In this document: piece by piece, positions 27,320 to 37,023 of the stretch | Numbering within the stretch: the stretch's first letter is position 1 | How the letters are laid out: the number at the start of each line of letters is the position of its first letter | NCBI RefSeq assembly: GCF_900115285.1 | Contig: NZ_FOYW01000001.1 | Coordinates: 888,655-952,654, forward strand | DNA length: 64,000 nt | Reading direction: 5' to 3' | Source of the DNA: Marinobacter daqiaonensis | GTDB lineage: Bacteria > Pseudomonadota > Gammaproteobacteria > Pseudomonadales > Oleiphilaceae | Made by a program: the position numbers and the translations under genes | Notes under the pieces: generated by a model | The model's input: only the letters and a program-made list of their open reading frames with translations | What the model was told of the DNA's origin: nothing | Database searches by the model: none

Positions 27320-28321
27320 TCAGATAATCAGGTCATCAAGACGTTCGTTGATGCGCCTTGGAACCTCCAGCTCCACTTCCCGGACGGCCTGCCGTATCGC
27401 CGCCTTCATCGCCCGCTCATTGGCGTTGCCATGGCTTTTGATCACAACCCCCTGCAGACCCAGCAGGCTGGCCCCGTTATGGCGTGACGGGTCCATGTCC
27501 CGCAGCAGCCGGCCAATAATGGGACGTGCCAGAAAGCCTACCAGACGACCGTAAAGATTTCCCGTAAAGGCCCGCTCCAGCAGCTCGATCAACATGCCGG
27601 CTACCCCCTCCCCGGTCTTGAGGGCAACATTGCCCACGAAGCCGTCACAGACCACCACGTCCGCTACATCGCGGAACAGATCACTGCCCTCGACATACCC
27701 GATGTAGTTCAGGGTTTCACATTGTGCCAGCATGTGGGAGGCGAGACGAACCTGCTCATTCCCCTTGATCTCCTCCTCGCCCACGTTCAGCAGAGCCACC
27801 CGCGGCTCCAGGGTCGCATTGACGGCGGAGGCCATGAGCGACCCCATCAACGCAAACTGATAGAGGTTTTCCGCGCTGGCATCCACATTCGCTCCGAGAT
27901 CCAGCACATGGCACTGGCCGCGCAGTGACGGAATCAGTTTGGTAATGGCAGGGCGTTCAATACCCGGGTACATCTTCAGAATGGATCGGCCAAACGCCAT
28001 CAGCGCACCGGTATTGCCGGCGCTGACGCAGCCCTGGGCCTCGCCGTCCCGCACCAGACGCAGGGCTACTGCCATGGACGCATTCTGCTTGTGCCTGAGG
28101 GCATGGGAGGGACGTTCATTCATCCGCACGACATCAAGCGCAGGCCTGATACGGATTCGGGGATGCCCTGAATGCAACAAGGCCTTGAGCTGCACCTGGT
28201 TACCCACCAGAATCAACGTCAAGGCCTTGTTTTCTTCAACCGCCTCAAGGGCAGCAGCGACGGCGACTTCAGGTCCCCGGTCACCACTCATGGCATCAAT
28301 TGCGAGGGTTACGGAGGTCAC
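27320..28321 (-). CDS. plsX: Phosphate acyltransferase PlsX
   Basis: Makes acyl-phosphate from acyl-ACP for phospholipid synthesis; 333 residues. The N-terminus is LAIDAMSGDRGPEVAVAA, the family signature, and SAGNTGALMAFGR, LDLGANVDASAENLYQFA and LNVGEEEIKGNE are conserved motifs. The start is a GTG at 28321, giving MTSVTLAIDAM. It follows rpmF by 64 bases; the rpmF-plsX coupling is widespread in bacteria and links ribosome and lipid production. Confidence 0.97.
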   Translation of the reverse strand: MTSVTLAIDAMSGDRGPEVAVAAALEAVEENKALTLILVGNQVQLKALLHSGHPRIRIRPALDVVRMNERPSHALRHKQNASMAVALRLVRDGEAQGCVSAGNTGALMAFGRSILKMYPGIERPAITKLIPSLRGQCHVLDLGANVDASAENLYQFALMGSLMASAVNATLEPRVALLNVGEEEIKGNEQVRLASHMLAQCETLNYIGYVEGSDLFRDVADVVVCDGFVGNVALKTGEGVAGMLIELLERAFTGNLYGRLVGFLARPIIGRLLRDMDPSRHNGASLLGLQGVVIKSHGNANERAMKAAIRQAVREVELEVPRRINERLDDLII

Positions 28322-28385
28322 CGTGCTATCTCACCTGCGCCTGTACCTGACCCCCAAGCCATCGGATGACACGGGGGGCCGACAC

Positions 28386-28565
28386 TTATTCGTCCTGAGC
28401 TTCGATGACCTGCTTGCCGCGGTAGAAGCCGTCCGGAGAGACGTGGTGACGACGATGAACTTCGCCCGTGGTCGGGTCGGTGGACAGGGTCGGTTTGCTC
28501 AGGGCATCGTGGGAACGACGCATGTCGCGCTTGGAGCGGGTTTTACGGTTTTGCTGGACAGCCAT
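28386..28565 (-). CDS. rpmF: 50S ribosomal protein L32
   Basis: Ribosomal protein bL32, 59 residues, starting [20 protein letters not shown] at the ATG at 28565 and ending VIEAQDE. The basic N-terminal half and the [13 protein letters not shown] motif are diagnostic of the form without zinc cysteines, which is usual in gammaproteobacteria. It is preceded by yceD on the same strand, 55 bases away, and followed by plsX. Confidence 0.98.
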   Translation of the reverse strand: MAVQQNRKTRSKRDMRRSHDALSKPTLSTDPTTGEVHRRHHVSPDGFYRGKQVIEAQDE

Positions 28566-28620
28566 GACTGTACTCCTGACCTGTTAACTGTGTGTGCCAT
28601 CCGGCACGTGTAATTTGTGG

Positions 28621-29172
28621 CTAGTGCCTGGTCTTCTTAAGCCCTTCAAGCACCTTGAAAGGATTCTCGCGTTTATCCTCCGGATCTGGCTCCGGACTCG
28701 CCGCTGGATCAGCCTCGAGAGCCTCAAGGTCCGCCGTTGCCGGGCAGTCTTCCCGCTCGTGTAACGGATAGGCTGGCAAGGCAAGCAGCAACTCGTCCTC
28801 GACCATGGTCCACAGATCCAGGGCCTCTCCCTCGACGACGAACGGTTCCAGCTCCGAGGGCAACTGGCGCGCCTTGTCGTCGCTGGTCACAAGACCCAGC
28901 TCGAAAGCGGAACTCACATGGGCAGTCATTCCGCTCATGCAGCGCTGGCATTCGAGTTCGACATCGGTTTCCAGCTCGCCGCGGACAATCCGCCGCCGCT
29001 GGCTGTCCGCACTGAACTCAAGACGCACCAGACAATCGCCGCCCTCCGGAATGGCGAACACCGCGTTTCGGAAACGATCGAGCCTCACCAGAGGAACAGT
29101 TCCCTCCAGTTCGGCACCGGTTTCCGCCATGCGGTGAAAGTCGACAGACCTGGGCAATTCGGCATTTGACAT
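28621..29172 (-). CDS. yceD: YceD family protein (DUF177), 23S rRNA accumulation factor
   Basis: Conserved small protein of 183 residues encoded directly before rpmF in most bacteria; in E. coli and plants the family is needed for normal 23S rRNA levels. The family core is visible as ELETDVELECQRCMSGM, with the two cysteines, and the acidic LEPFVVEGEALDLWTMVEDELLLALPAYP stretch. The C-terminus (NPFKVLEGLKKTRH) is typical. Start ATG at 29172. The gene faces maf divergently across 184 bases. Confidence 0.93.
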   Translation of the reverse strand: MSNAELPRSVDFHRMAETGAELEGTVPLVRLDRFRNAVFAIPEGGDCLVRLEFSADSQRRRIVRGELETDVELECQRCMSGMTAHVSSAFELGLVTSDDKARQLPSELEPFVVEGEALDLWTMVEDELLLALPAYPLHEREDCPATADLEALEADPAASPEPDPEDKRENPFKVLEGLKKTRH

Positions 29173-29356
29173 AGGCGCGCAATTTTAGGGACGCAAACCC
29201 GCCCTGTCAAAGACTTCCTGCGGCTAATGGCCTCCCATCAGGGTAATTCGTTATCTACCGCCGCTAATTAACTGAATGAGGACTCGGAGAACCCCTTTAT
29301 GGACGAAGCCGGGGCCAAAGGGCTATGGTTCCGATCACACGATAAAGGAGTTTGTC

Positions 29357-29962
29357 ATGCCCCAGTCCCCGGCCCTTGTTCTGGCATCTTCATCCCCCTG
29401 GCGCAGAGAGCTGCTGGAACGACTGGAGCTGCCTTTTGAATGGGCCAGCCCGGACATTGACGAGAGCCCCACCCCCGGAGAAACCGCACCGGAGCTGGTG
29501 GAGCGACTCTCCGCCGCGAAGGCACGGGCACTTGGCGATCGCTACCCGGCGCACCTGATCATCGGCTCGGACCAGGTAGCGGCTCTCGCGAACGGCACCA
29601 TACTGGGCAAGCCCGGTAACCATGAGCGCGCCTGCGAGCAACTCGCTGAATGCAGCGGCCAATCCGTCGCCTTTTTCACCGGCCTGGCCCTGTATGATTC
29701 GGCAGGCGGCGCGGTCGAGGTAAGGCACGAAACGTTCACCGTTCGTTTCCGCACCCTCTCATGGGAAGAAATCGACGGCTACCTGAAAAGGGAACAGCCC
29801 TATCAGTGCGCCGGCAGCTTCCGGATGGAGGGCCTGGGCATCACCCTGTTCGAGGGCTTTGAGGGCCGGGACCCCAACACCCTGGTAGGGCTGCCATTGA
29901 TGGCCCTGACCGACCTGCTGCGAGCCAGGGGCCTCAATCCGCTAACCTTCAGCGCAGGTTGA
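29357..29962 (+). CDS. yceF: Maf/YceF-type nucleotide pyrophosphatase
   Basis: House-cleaning nucleoside triphosphate pyrophosphatase, probably acting on m7GTP or other modified nucleotides; 201 residues. The motif LASSSPWRRELLERL is the Maf signature, followed by DESPTPGETAPELVERLSAAKA and IIGSDQVA. The start is the ATG at 29357 with AAGGAG six bases upstream, although an open frame reaches 29276. The 3' end overlaps that of the convergent sppA by 14 bases. YceF rather than YhdE is favoured by the location next to yceD/rpmF. Confidence 0.92.
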   Translation: MPQSPALVLASSSPWRRELLERLELPFEWASPDIDESPTPGETAPELVERLSAAKARALGDRYPAHLIIGSDQVAALANGTILGKPGNHERACEQLAECSGQSVAFFTGLALYDSAGGAVEVRHETFTVRFRTLSWEEIDGYLKREQPYQCAGSFRMEGLGITLFEGFEGRDPNTLVGLPLMALTDLLRARGLNPLTFSAG

Positions 29963-30959
29963 AACGCGACTCGATCAACTGATCGCCCAGGGCGCTGGCA
30001 ATGGCCACGCCAAGCATGTCGGTGAACTCCCGCAGCGGTGACGGCCTCGGGGTATAGTCCACGAGGTTCTCGTGCCCGACCAGTTCACGGGCCACCCAGG
30101 AAGCACTGCCCAGACCATCCACCAGGCCCAGCTCCTGGGCCTGCTCACCGGTCCACACCAGACCACTGAACAACTTGTCATTGTCCACCAGGCGATCACC
30201 ACGCCCCTTTTTCACCTGCTCGATGAACTGGTTGTGGGTGTTTTCCAGCACGCTCTTCCAGAACTCGACCTCCTCCTGTTCCTCCGGAGAGAACGGATCC
30301 AGGAACGCCTTGTTCTCGCCAGCCGTATAAAGACGACGGTCCACGCCGGCCTTGTCCATCAGCTCGGTAAAGCCGAAACCACCGGACACCACACCGATGG
30401 AACCTACCAGGCTGGCCTTGTTGGCGTAGATCTCATCGGCCGCGGCAGCAATGTAATAGGCGCCGGAAGCCCCGATATCGGAAATAACCGCATAGGCTTT
30501 CTTGTCCGGGTACTCATCCCTCAGCCGCAGGATTTCGTCGTAGACATAGCCTGCCTGCACCGGACTGCCCCCGGGACTGTTGATCCGCAGAATAACCGCC
30601 GCTGAATTTTCCGCCTCGAAGGCCCGGCGCAATGCGCCAACAATGTTGTCCGCGCTGGCATAGGTGTCCGAGGCGATGGCACCCTCAACCTGCACCACGG
30701 CGGTGTGCGCCTCGACGCCGGAAACCCCCAGACCACCGGTTAACGGCGCACGGAACATGAACAGCAGGGCAAAAAGATAAATGAAAGTCAGCAGTTTGAA
30801 AAAGATCCCCCAACGGCGGCTCCGACGCTGCTCGGCGGTCATCGACCCGACCAGTTTCTCCAGCATCTTCGATTCCGTGGACGATCCCGAAGCAGATGCC
30901 CCTGACTGCCGACCGGACTGCGAGGAGTCGTCCCGGTCATCGGAGTTCCATACTGACAT
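29949..30959 (-). CDS. sppA: S49 family peptidase SppA
   Basis: Membrane-bound serine protease that degrades cleaved signal peptides, 336 residues (short 36K form). A single transmembrane helix (FFKLLTFIYLFALLFMF) follows a charged, serine-rich N-terminus of about 50 residues; the enzyme faces the periplasm. The nucleophilic serine is in ISDIGASGAYYIAAAAD and the general-base lysine in YANKASLVGSIGVV. The region PGGSPVQAG is the ClpP-like substrate strand. It follows the HAD phosphatase on the same strand, but a 250-base gap filled with repeat element B lies between them. Confidence 0.94.
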   Translation of the reverse strand: MSVWNSDDRDDSSQSGRQSGASASGSSTESKMLEKLVGSMTAEQRRSRRWGIFFKLLTFIYLFALLFMFRAPLTGGLGVSGVEAHTAVVQVEGAIASDTYASADNIVGALRRAFEAENSAAVILRINSPGGSPVQAGYVYDEILRLRDEYPDKKAYAVISDIGASGAYYIAAAADEIYANKASLVGSIGVVSGGFGFTELMDKAGVDRRLYTAGENKAFLDPFSPEEQEEVEFWKSVLENTHNQFIEQVKKGRGDRLVDNDKLFSGLVWTGEQAQELGLVDGLGSASWVARELVGHENLVDYTPRPSPLREFTDMLGVAIASALGDQLIESRFNLR

Positions 30960-30985
30960 GCATTACCTCGTTATCTGTTTGTTTA

Positions 30986-31201
30986 GCCGCGGAACCCGCG
31001 GAAGCACGCTGAAAAAAGTAGCCACGGAATCCACGGAAGAACACGGAATGAAAAGATAGAAAAACAGAAACACCGGGCGGGCACTATCAACGCATCATCT
31101 TGCCCCCCTACCTTTTCTTTTTCGCCCTTTTCCGTGTCCTTCCGTGGACTCCGTGGCCGGATTTAATTTTTCTTTCCGCGTACTTCCGCGGATTCCGCGG
31201 C
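30986..31201. repeat. Nested inverted-arm CACGGAA/CGCGGAA repeat element B
   Basis: Two inverted repeats are nested in this gap. The outer arms start GCCGCGGAA (30986-31014, and its reverse complement at 31173-31201; 26 of 29 match) and the inner arms start GCCACGGAA (31021-31048, and its complement at 31130-31157; 26 of 28 match). The inner left arm is identical over 28 bases to the left arm of element A at 12164. The A-to-G change between inner and outer units is mirrored by the T-to-C change in the opposite arm. The central 80 bases show nothing else recognisable. Confidence 0.85.
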
Positions 31202-31210
31202 AAAAATCAC

Positions 31211-31861
31211 CTAGTGCAGCCCCAGGGCCTCCCGAAGCTCCGATACACTGGCCGCCACACGAACGGGATCGTACCTGCCCAGCTCTTCGCGCTTGTGGAC
31301 GCCCCACTCCACCCCAATGGCCGGCATCTGGATGCGGCGGGCCATCTCAAGATCATACCGGGTGTCGCCGATCATCACTGCGTCGCGGGGCTCAATATCG
31401 AAATGTTCCAGTATTTCCACCAGCATTCTCGGGTCTGGCTTGGACCGGGTCTCATCGGCACAGCGGGTAATGTCGAAATGGGGCCCGAGCCCACTGGTGC
31501 CGAGGGCAGAATCCAGTCCCCGACGACTTTTTCCGGTGGCCACCGCGACACTGCGGCCCCCCAGCTTCAGATCGGCGACCACGTCGGCCATACCCTCAAA
31601 GACGTTCTGGGGGAGGGTTTTCTTTGCGAAGAAATAATTGGCGTAACCTTCCCGGATGGACATCATCTGATCCCGGCTGATTCCGGGATAAAGAGCTTCC
31701 AGGGCCTCGACCATGCCCAGCCCGATGATATCCCGGTAGGCTTCACGCTCACGGGCCGGAAAACCCAGCTCCGTAGCCGCCTGATGCAGGCTTTCGGCAA
31801 TGTGCTCCACCGAATCCACCAGGGTTCCATCCCAGTCAAAAATCACCAATCTATAGGTCAT
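31211..31861 (-). CDS. HAD-superfamily phosphatase, Gph-like
   Basis: HAD hydrolase of 216 residues, subfamily IA, perhaps a phosphoglycolate phosphatase. Motif I is VIFDWDGTLVDS with the nucleophilic aspartate, motif II is the AVATGKSRRGLDSAL strand with threonine, and the motif III/IV part is ITRCADETRSKPDPRML with MIGDTRYDLEMA. It lies between rluC and sppA as its homologues do in Pseudomonas. Start is the ATG at 31861, 23 bases downstream of rluC. The substrate cannot be told from the sequence, so no symbol is given. Confidence 0.9.
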   Translation of the reverse strand: MTYRLVIFDWDGTLVDSVEHIAESLHQAATELGFPAREREAYRDIIGLGMVEALEALYPGISRDQMMSIREGYANYFFAKKTLPQNVFEGMADVVADLKLGGRSVAVATGKSRRGLDSALGTSGLGPHFDITRCADETRSKPDPRMLVEILEHFDIEPRDAVMIGDTRYDLEMARRIQMPAIGVEWGVHKREELGRYDPVRVAASVSELREALGLH

Positions 31862-31884
31862 AAAACACCTTGAATTAAGGATGT

Positions 31885-32907
31885 TCAGCGGGAAAGCGCG
31901 GCCAGCACCTGGTTAAACGCCGTGTCGTAGGGAGCCTCAAGACGCACCCACCGCTCCCCCTCGGGGTGGCGGAACTCCAGCGCCCGGGCGTGCAGCATCA
32001 GACGGCTGCCTCCCTGACTGCGAAACGCCCTCTGACTGGCCACATCCATATACTTGTCATCGCCGGCAATGGGGTGACCGGTAACAGCGCAGTGCACCCG
32101 GATCTGGTGGGTCCGCCCGGTAACCGGCGATGCCTCCACCAGGCTGTAACCCTGCCAGGTATCCAGCACGCGATAGCGGGTGAGTGATGGTTTCCCGTCA
32201 ACATCCACCCTGACCCGTCGCTCGCCATTCGGCATCTCGTACCGCAACAGCGGAGCATTAACCTCTGATACGCTGACAGGCCAGTGTCCGCTCACCAGGG
32301 CGTGATAATGCTTGTAAACCCGTCGCTGACGGAGATCCTCCTGAAGAAACCGGAGGGCGGAACGCTTCTTGGCCACCATCACCAGACCGGAGGTATCACG
32401 GTCAAGCCGATGCACAAGCTCAAGAAACCGCGCCTCGGGCCTTGCCGCCCGCAGAACCTCGATCAGCCCGAAATCCAGGCCGCTGCCGCCGTGGACCGCA
32501 ATACCGGCGGGCTTGTCCACCACCAGCATGTGATCATCCTCAAACACGACAGCGTGCTGCATGACCGCCTGAACCCGGTCACCGGGCACCGTAGGGGTGG
32601 ACCTTTCCGGCTTGACCACGGGCGGAATCCGGACCAGATCTCCCGCCTGCACACGGGTATCGGGTCGCACCCTGCCCTTGTTGATCCTCACTTCGCCCTT
32701 GCGGACAATGCGGTAGATCTTGCTCTTGGGTACCCCGCGCAGGCGGGCCATGAGAAAATTGTCCAGCCGCTGCCCGGCCATGTCCGGCTCAACGGTCACC
32801 CACTGCACTGCGGCAGCACCTGGCGGAGCGTCGTTTCGGGCCGTGGCGGCATGGCTCGCTGGTCTACCCTTGCTTGCACTGGATTTACTGCGGGGGGGTG
32901 CGGCCAT
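31885..32907 (-). CDS. rluC: 23S rRNA pseudouridine synthase RluC
   Basis: Makes pseudouridine at positions 955, 2504 and 2580 of 23S rRNA; 340 residues. An S4 RNA-binding domain is in the N-terminal third (RLDNFLMARLRGVPKSKIYRIVRKGEVRIN). The catalytic aspartate is in HRLDRDTSGLVMVAKK, the RluA/C/D motif, preceded by VDKPAGIAVHGG and followed by TGRTHQIRVH. The N-terminal 35 residues are an extra basic leader. Start is the ATG at 32907. It is divergent from rne, next to which rluC is found in E. coli and Pseudomonas. Confidence 0.95.
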   Translation of the reverse strand: MAAPPRSKSSASKGRPASHAATARNDAPPGAAAVQWVTVEPDMAGQRLDNFLMARLRGVPKSKIYRIVRKGEVRINKGRVRPDTRVQAGDLVRIPPVVKPERSTPTVPGDRVQAVMQHAVVFEDDHMLVVDKPAGIAVHGGSGLDFGLIEVLRAARPEARFLELVHRLDRDTSGLVMVAKKRSALRFLQEDLRQRRVYKHYHALVSGHWPVSVSEVNAPLLRYEMPNGERRVRVDVDGKPSLTRYRVLDTWQGYSLVEASPVTGRTHQIRVHCAVTGHPIAGDDKYMDVASQRAFRSQGGSRLMLHARALEFRHPEGERWVRLEAPYDTAFNQVLAALSR

Positions 32908-32935
32908 GACGGGTGCGGGATCCTGGGACTCGGGA

Positions 32936-32964
32936 TTGATGGAGTGCGGTATTACTGCTATATT
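32936..32964 (+). promoter_or_regulatory. Candidate sigma70 promoter of rne
   Basis: TTGATG at 32936-32941 and TATATT at 32959-32964 are separated by 17 bases. It would place the rne transcript start near 32972, giving a leader of about 680 bases. Confidence 0.5.
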
Positions 32965-33654
32965 CCGGCATGCTTTGCCGTTTGTCTACGGCCCGGCCAT
33001 CATGCCGACCGCCGGAGCGGTGGAAGTATACAGACACTGCCCGGGAGTTTGAATGCCGGATGCCTGATCATATCGGCATCACCTACGGCAACAGTCACGG
33101 CAGAAGCAGCGATGCAGCTATGAAAGAAACCGGGATGTCGGCCACGGCCCATGGGCCAGCAATGCCGCCATCCTCGACTCTTCCAGCCTATATGATCCGG
33201 CTGGAGTGAGGCACTTGCAACAACATGCCCGGAGTGTCCGCCGGTATTATGGCGAGATCACCTGCCTCCGATGACGCAAAAAAGGCGTCGGACGAAACAG
33301 ACAGGTTCTGACCGGGCAAGACAGTAACGACGCAGGAAACCCCTGCGGGAAAAGCGAAGATTTACACCAGCACGCAGGGCCGGGCCGTCCAGCTAACCAA
33401 TACGACGTGAGACCCAGGCACCAGTGTGAGCCAAAAGATGCGTAATATGCGTACACAGATTTTGCCCCCAACGCTGCACCCCCTGTCCGCAGGCGCGGAA
33501 AGCAATGGTGGCATCCCCGGCCCCGGAATGCCTTCAACCGCATTCGCCTGACCGGTCTGGCAGCAGGGGTCTGTAACCCCTGCCGCACGCAGTTCGTGCT
33601 TCGTGACCTCCCGCGGTTTCCTGTCTTAACCAATTGACAGGAATCGTCTTTTCC
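32965..33654 (+). other. Long rne 5' leader, no gene seen
   Basis: The gap of 747 bases between rluC and rne is the only stretch over 300 bases without a gene. It has short open frames with no ribosome site or family match, so I treat it as leader. A hairpin of CTTCCAGCC against GGCTGGAGT lies at about 33178-33206. In E. coli a long rne leader mediates autoregulation by RNase E, which is established for that species; that this leader does the same is inferred. Confidence 0.5.
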
Positions 33655-36600
33655 ATGAAAAGAATGCTCATCAATGCAACTCACCCTGAAGAGTTGCGCG
33701 TTGCGCTGGTCGATGGCCAGCGGCTGTTCGACCTCGATATCGAATCCTCCACCCGGGAACAGAAAAAGGCCAATATCTACAAGGGCCGCATTACCCGCGT
33801 TGAACCCAGTCTCGAAGCCGCGTTCGTGGACTTTGGCGCGGAACGCCACGGCTTCCTTCCGTTAAAGGAAATTTCCAAGGAATACTTCAAGAAACAGCCC
33901 GGCCAGATCGAAGGCAAGATCAACATCAAGGACGCGCTCTCCGAAGGCCAGGAAGTGATCGTGCAGGTGGACAAGGAGGAGCGCGGCAACAAGGGCGCGG
34001 CTCTTACCACCTTCATCTCCCTTGCCGGGCGCTATCTCGTGTTGATGCCCAACAATGCCCGTGCCGGCGGTATTTCCCGGCGGATCGAGGGCGATGACCG
34101 GGCCCAGCTCAAGGAAGCCATGAACGACGTTCAGGTGCCCAAGTCCATGGGCATCATCGTTCGCACAGCCGGCATCGGACGCTCCTCCGAGGAACTTCAG
34201 TGGGACCTGGATTACCTGGTCCTGTTCTGGGAGGCCATCACCAAGGCCGCCGGCGAGCGTAAGGCCCCGTTCCTGATCCATCAGGAAAGCAACGTCATCA
34301 TCCGGGCCGTTCGCGATTATCTCCGCCAGGACATTGGCGAGGTGCTGATCGACTCCGCCGCCGTTTATGAAGACGTGCTCGGTTTTGTCCGCGCGGTCAT
34401 GCCCAGCTTTGAAAGCAAGATCAAGCTCTACGATGATGAAATTCCCCTGTTCAGCCGTTACCAGATCGAAGGCCAGATAGAGACCGCCTTCCAGCGGGAA
34501 GTAAAGCTCCCCTCCGGCGGCTCCATTGTCATCGACCCCACCGAGGCCCTGGTATCCATCGACATCAACTCCTCCCGGGCCACCAAGGGCCAGGACATCG
34601 AGGAGACCGCCCTGCAGACCAACCTGGAAGCCGCCGAGGAAATCGCCCGGCAGCTTCGCCTGCGGGACATGGGCGGCCTGATCGTCATCGACTTCATCGA
34701 CATGACGCCTGCCCGTAACCAGCGGGAGGTGGAACAGAAAGTTCGCCAGGCCCTGGAAATTGACCGGGCCCGGGTCCAGGTGGGCAAGATCTCCCGCTTC
34801 GGGCTGCTGGAAATGTCCCGGCAGCGGCTGCGCCCGTCCCTCGGCGAGACCCGCAGTGAAGTATGCCCCCGCTGCAGCGGCCAGGGCACGATCCGGGGCA
34901 TCGAGTCCCTCGCGCTGAGCATCATGCGCCTGATCTTCGAGGAAGCCTCCAAGGACAAGACAGGCGAGGTCCGGGCCGTGGTACCGGTGCCCGTCGCCAC
35001 CTTCCTGCTCAATGAGAAACGCAAGCAGCTCGCCGATATCGAGGCCCGCCAGGAAGTCGAGATCGTGGTGGTACCGGCGCCGCACATGGAAACACCCCAC
35101 TTCGAGATCATCCGTGTACGGGAAGATGAGGCTGGTGAAAAGGTCTCCAGTTACCAGGTAGCGGAGGAATATTCAGCTCGGGAGGAGGAAGAATCGGAAG
35201 CCCAGGTTTCCCGCGAGGTTCCTCCCCGCGAAGAGGCGGCCGTCAAGGCGATCCGGCCTGCGGCTCCTGCTCCGGCATCGACTCCGGCCCCCGCCCGGGA
35301 GGCCGCCAAGCCCGCCGAGGAGGTGGCCGAGGAAGGCGTGTTCCGCAAACTCTCACGCAAGATTGCCAGCCTGTTTGGAGCCGAAGGCACTGAAGAGGAA
35401 CGCAGCCGGGAATCAGCCGGCGGCCGCCCCCAGCAGGCGCGCCAGGACCGTCAGGATCGCCGTAAGACCCGGGTAGCCCGGGAGGACCAGGCTGGCGGCG
35501 CCCGCCAGGAAGGCGAGCAGGAGCGTCGCGGCAATGGCCAGGGTCGTGACGAGGATGGCCGCAGTGGTGGCGGTCGTGCCCGTGGTGGCCGTGGCAGCCG
35601 GGGCCGCAATCGCGGTGGTCGCTCCGGGGATAACCGCCAGGACCAGGCCGGTGGCCGCGAAGGTCAGCAAAAGGAGGCCGGTCAAAAAGGAGGCGGCCCG
35701 AAAGACCAGAAGGACCAGAAAGACCAGAAGGAGTCCAGGGAGCCACGTCAGGATGATCGTCGCGGCGGCGGCCAGAAGAACGGCAAGGGCCCGGCTGACA
35801 GCCAGGAGAAGCCCAAGGGTAAGCCCTCTGAGACCAAGGCACCCGAGGACAAGCCGGCCGACAAGGACAAGGACAAGGACAAGGACAAGGACAAGAGCCA
35901 GGATAAGGGCGCCCCGAAGAGCGACAGGCCCCGCCGTAACCGGCGCCAGCGCAACCGCGACGGCTCACCGGCGGAGACCCCGGCTTCCACGCCAGCCAGT
36001 CGCAAGACGGAACGGACCGAGAAGCATCAGGGCGAGCCAGCGGACCGGGATACGGTGAAGTCCGGGGAAAAGCCTCAGCCTGATGAAGGCGGCCGCAAGG
36101 ACACCGGTGACAGGGTTCGGGACCAGAAGTCCGGCGAAGCCGGTGCGCCCCGTGAGTCAGCCGGCACCAAGCCGACTGAGGAGAAAAAAGTCGCGGCTGA
36201 GTCCCGGGACGCACCTGTCCCCGGTAGCGACGAGCCAGTAAAGGCCGAGAGCCCCGGACCGGATGCCGGTGAAACGACTGAAGGCAAGCAGGCCCGGCGC
36301 GAACCCCGAGGCAGGGCACCGCAGGCGGCTCCCGACAAGCCGGAACAATCGGCTAAACCGGAGCAGACGGCGGAAAAAGCCAGCACCGACACGGCGGAGA
36401 CGTCAAAAACCGGGGAAGTTCCCGGAAAGCCGGATCAGCCGGTCGCCGAGGTCCCCGTGAACGCCGAAGCAAGGTTGCCGGAAGAACCGGTTGATAAAGC
36501 AGCACCTGTCGAGAGCAAGCCAGAGAATATTCCGGCCAGGGCCGAGGAGTCGTCCGAGGCGCCCGTGCCCGCAACTGACTCTGGCAAAGCCGAGACTCCC

Positions 36601-36948
36601 GCGGAGGAGACGTCAGCACCCGTACCGGCAAAGAAGGAAGATGCCAGCGCCAGCGACGTGAAGGCTCCCGAATCCGGGACGCCCACGGAGTCGACGGCTG
36701 CCGATACGCCGTCGGTACCGAACGAGACCACGCCGGCCACGCCTCTTCCGGAAACCCCCACGGAAACGGCGCCCGAAGAAGTGCCGGATGTTCCCGTTAC
36801 ACCGGGACGTGCCTACAATGACCCACGGGAAGTCCGCAAGCGCCAGCGCGCCGCCGAGGCCGCACGCAAGGCGGAGCAAGGCACCAGCGACGACGGGGCC
36901 ACAAAAGGGAAAAAAGAGAGCGACGGGGCGGACAGCTCTGAGCAGTAA
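33655..36948 (+). CDS. rne: Ribonuclease E
   Basis: Essential endoribonuclease that organises the RNA degradosome; 1097 residues. The catalytic N-terminal half has an S1 domain ([23 protein letters not shown]), the magnesium aspartates in [10 protein letters not shown] and IVIDFIDM, and the zinc-link cysteines in CPRCSGQG. After about residue 520 the chain is low complexity and rich in charged residues and proline. A short amphipathic helix ([14 protein letters not shown], about residues 562-575) resembles the membrane-targeting segment. A run of six DK pairs lies near residue 736-747, and a block [14 protein letters not shown] near the end resembles C-terminal degradosome-contact motifs. I chose the ATG at 33655 ([10 protein letters not shown]); a GTC-type extension upstream is not supported. 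Confidence 0.97.
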   Translation: MKRMLINATHPEELRVALVDGQRLFDLDIESSTREQKKANIYKGRITRVEPSLEAAFVDFGAERHGFLPLKEISKEYFKKQPGQIEGKINIKDALSEGQEVIVQVDKEERGNKGAALTTFISLAGRYLVLMPNNARAGGISRRIEGDDRAQLKEAMNDVQVPKSMGIIVRTAGIGRSSEELQWDLDYLVLFWEAITKAAGERKAPFLIHQESNVIIRAVRDYLRQDIGEVLIDSAAVYEDVLGFVRAVMPSFESKIKLYDDEIPLFSRYQIEGQIETAFQREVKLPSGGSIVIDPTEALVSIDINSSRATKGQDIEETALQTNLEAAEEIARQLRLRDMGGLIVIDFIDMTPARNQREVEQKVRQALEIDRARVQVGKISRFGLLEMSRQRLRPSLGETRSEVCPRCSGQGTIRGIESLALSIMRLIFEEASKDKTGEVRAVVPVPVATFLLNEKRKQLADIEARQEVEIVVVPAPHMETPHFEIIRVREDEAGEKVSSYQVAEEYSAREEEESEAQVSREVPPREEAAVKAIRPAAPAPASTPAPAREAAKPAEEVAEEGVFRKLSRKIASLFGAEGTEEERSRESAGGRPQQARQDRQDRRKTRVAREDQAGGARQEGEQERRGNGQGRDEDGRSGGGRARGGRGSRGRNRGGRSGDNRQDQAGGREGQQKEAGQKGGGPKDQKDQKDQKESREPRQDDRRGGGQKNGKGPADSQEKPKGKPSETKAPEDKPADKDKDKDKDKDKSQDKGAPKSDRPRRNRRQRNRDGSPAETPASTPASRKTERTEKHQGEPADRDTVKSGEKPQPDEGGRKDTGDRVRDQKSGEAGAPRESAGTKPTEEKKVAAESRDAPVPGSDEPVKAESPGPDAGETTEGKQARREPRGRAPQAAPDKPEQSAKPEQTAEKASTDTAETSKTGEVPGKPDQPVAEVPVNAEARLPEEPVDKAAPVESKPENIPARAEESSEAPVPATDSGKAETPAEETSAPVPAKKEDASASDVKAPESGTPTESTAADTPSVPNETTPATPLPETPTETAPEEVPDVPVTPGRAYNDPREVRKRQRAAEAARKAEQGTSDDGATKGKKESDGADSSEQ
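35860..35895 (+). repeat. GACAAG hexamer repeat in rne
   Basis: Six perfect copies of GACAAG encode an Asp-Lys run within the disordered C-terminal region of RNase E. Perfect in-frame hexamers can change copy number without frameshifting. Confidence 0.95.
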
Positions 36949-36960
36949 GCGTTGAAACCT

Positions 36961-36989
36961 TCACGGATACCGCTCTAAGGTATCCGTGA
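36961..36989 (+). terminator. Hairpin downstream of rne
   Basis: TCACGGATAC and GTATCCGTGA form a perfect ten-pair stem with a nine-base loop just after rne. No T tract follows, so it may be an RNA-stabilising or weakly terminating hairpin. Confidence 0.6.
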
Positions 36990-37023
36990 TAGTCCATTAG
37001 GGCCTCGCGCCAGGAGCAGTTGA

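Noticed and set aside
32970-33209. 79-residue open frame in the rne leader
   Set aside because: No ribosome site and no recognisable family; treated as leader.
33247-33849. 200-residue open frame on the minus strand in the rne leader
   Set aside because: It overlaps the start of rne, and its translation shows no domain; it is more likely chance in GC-rich sequence.
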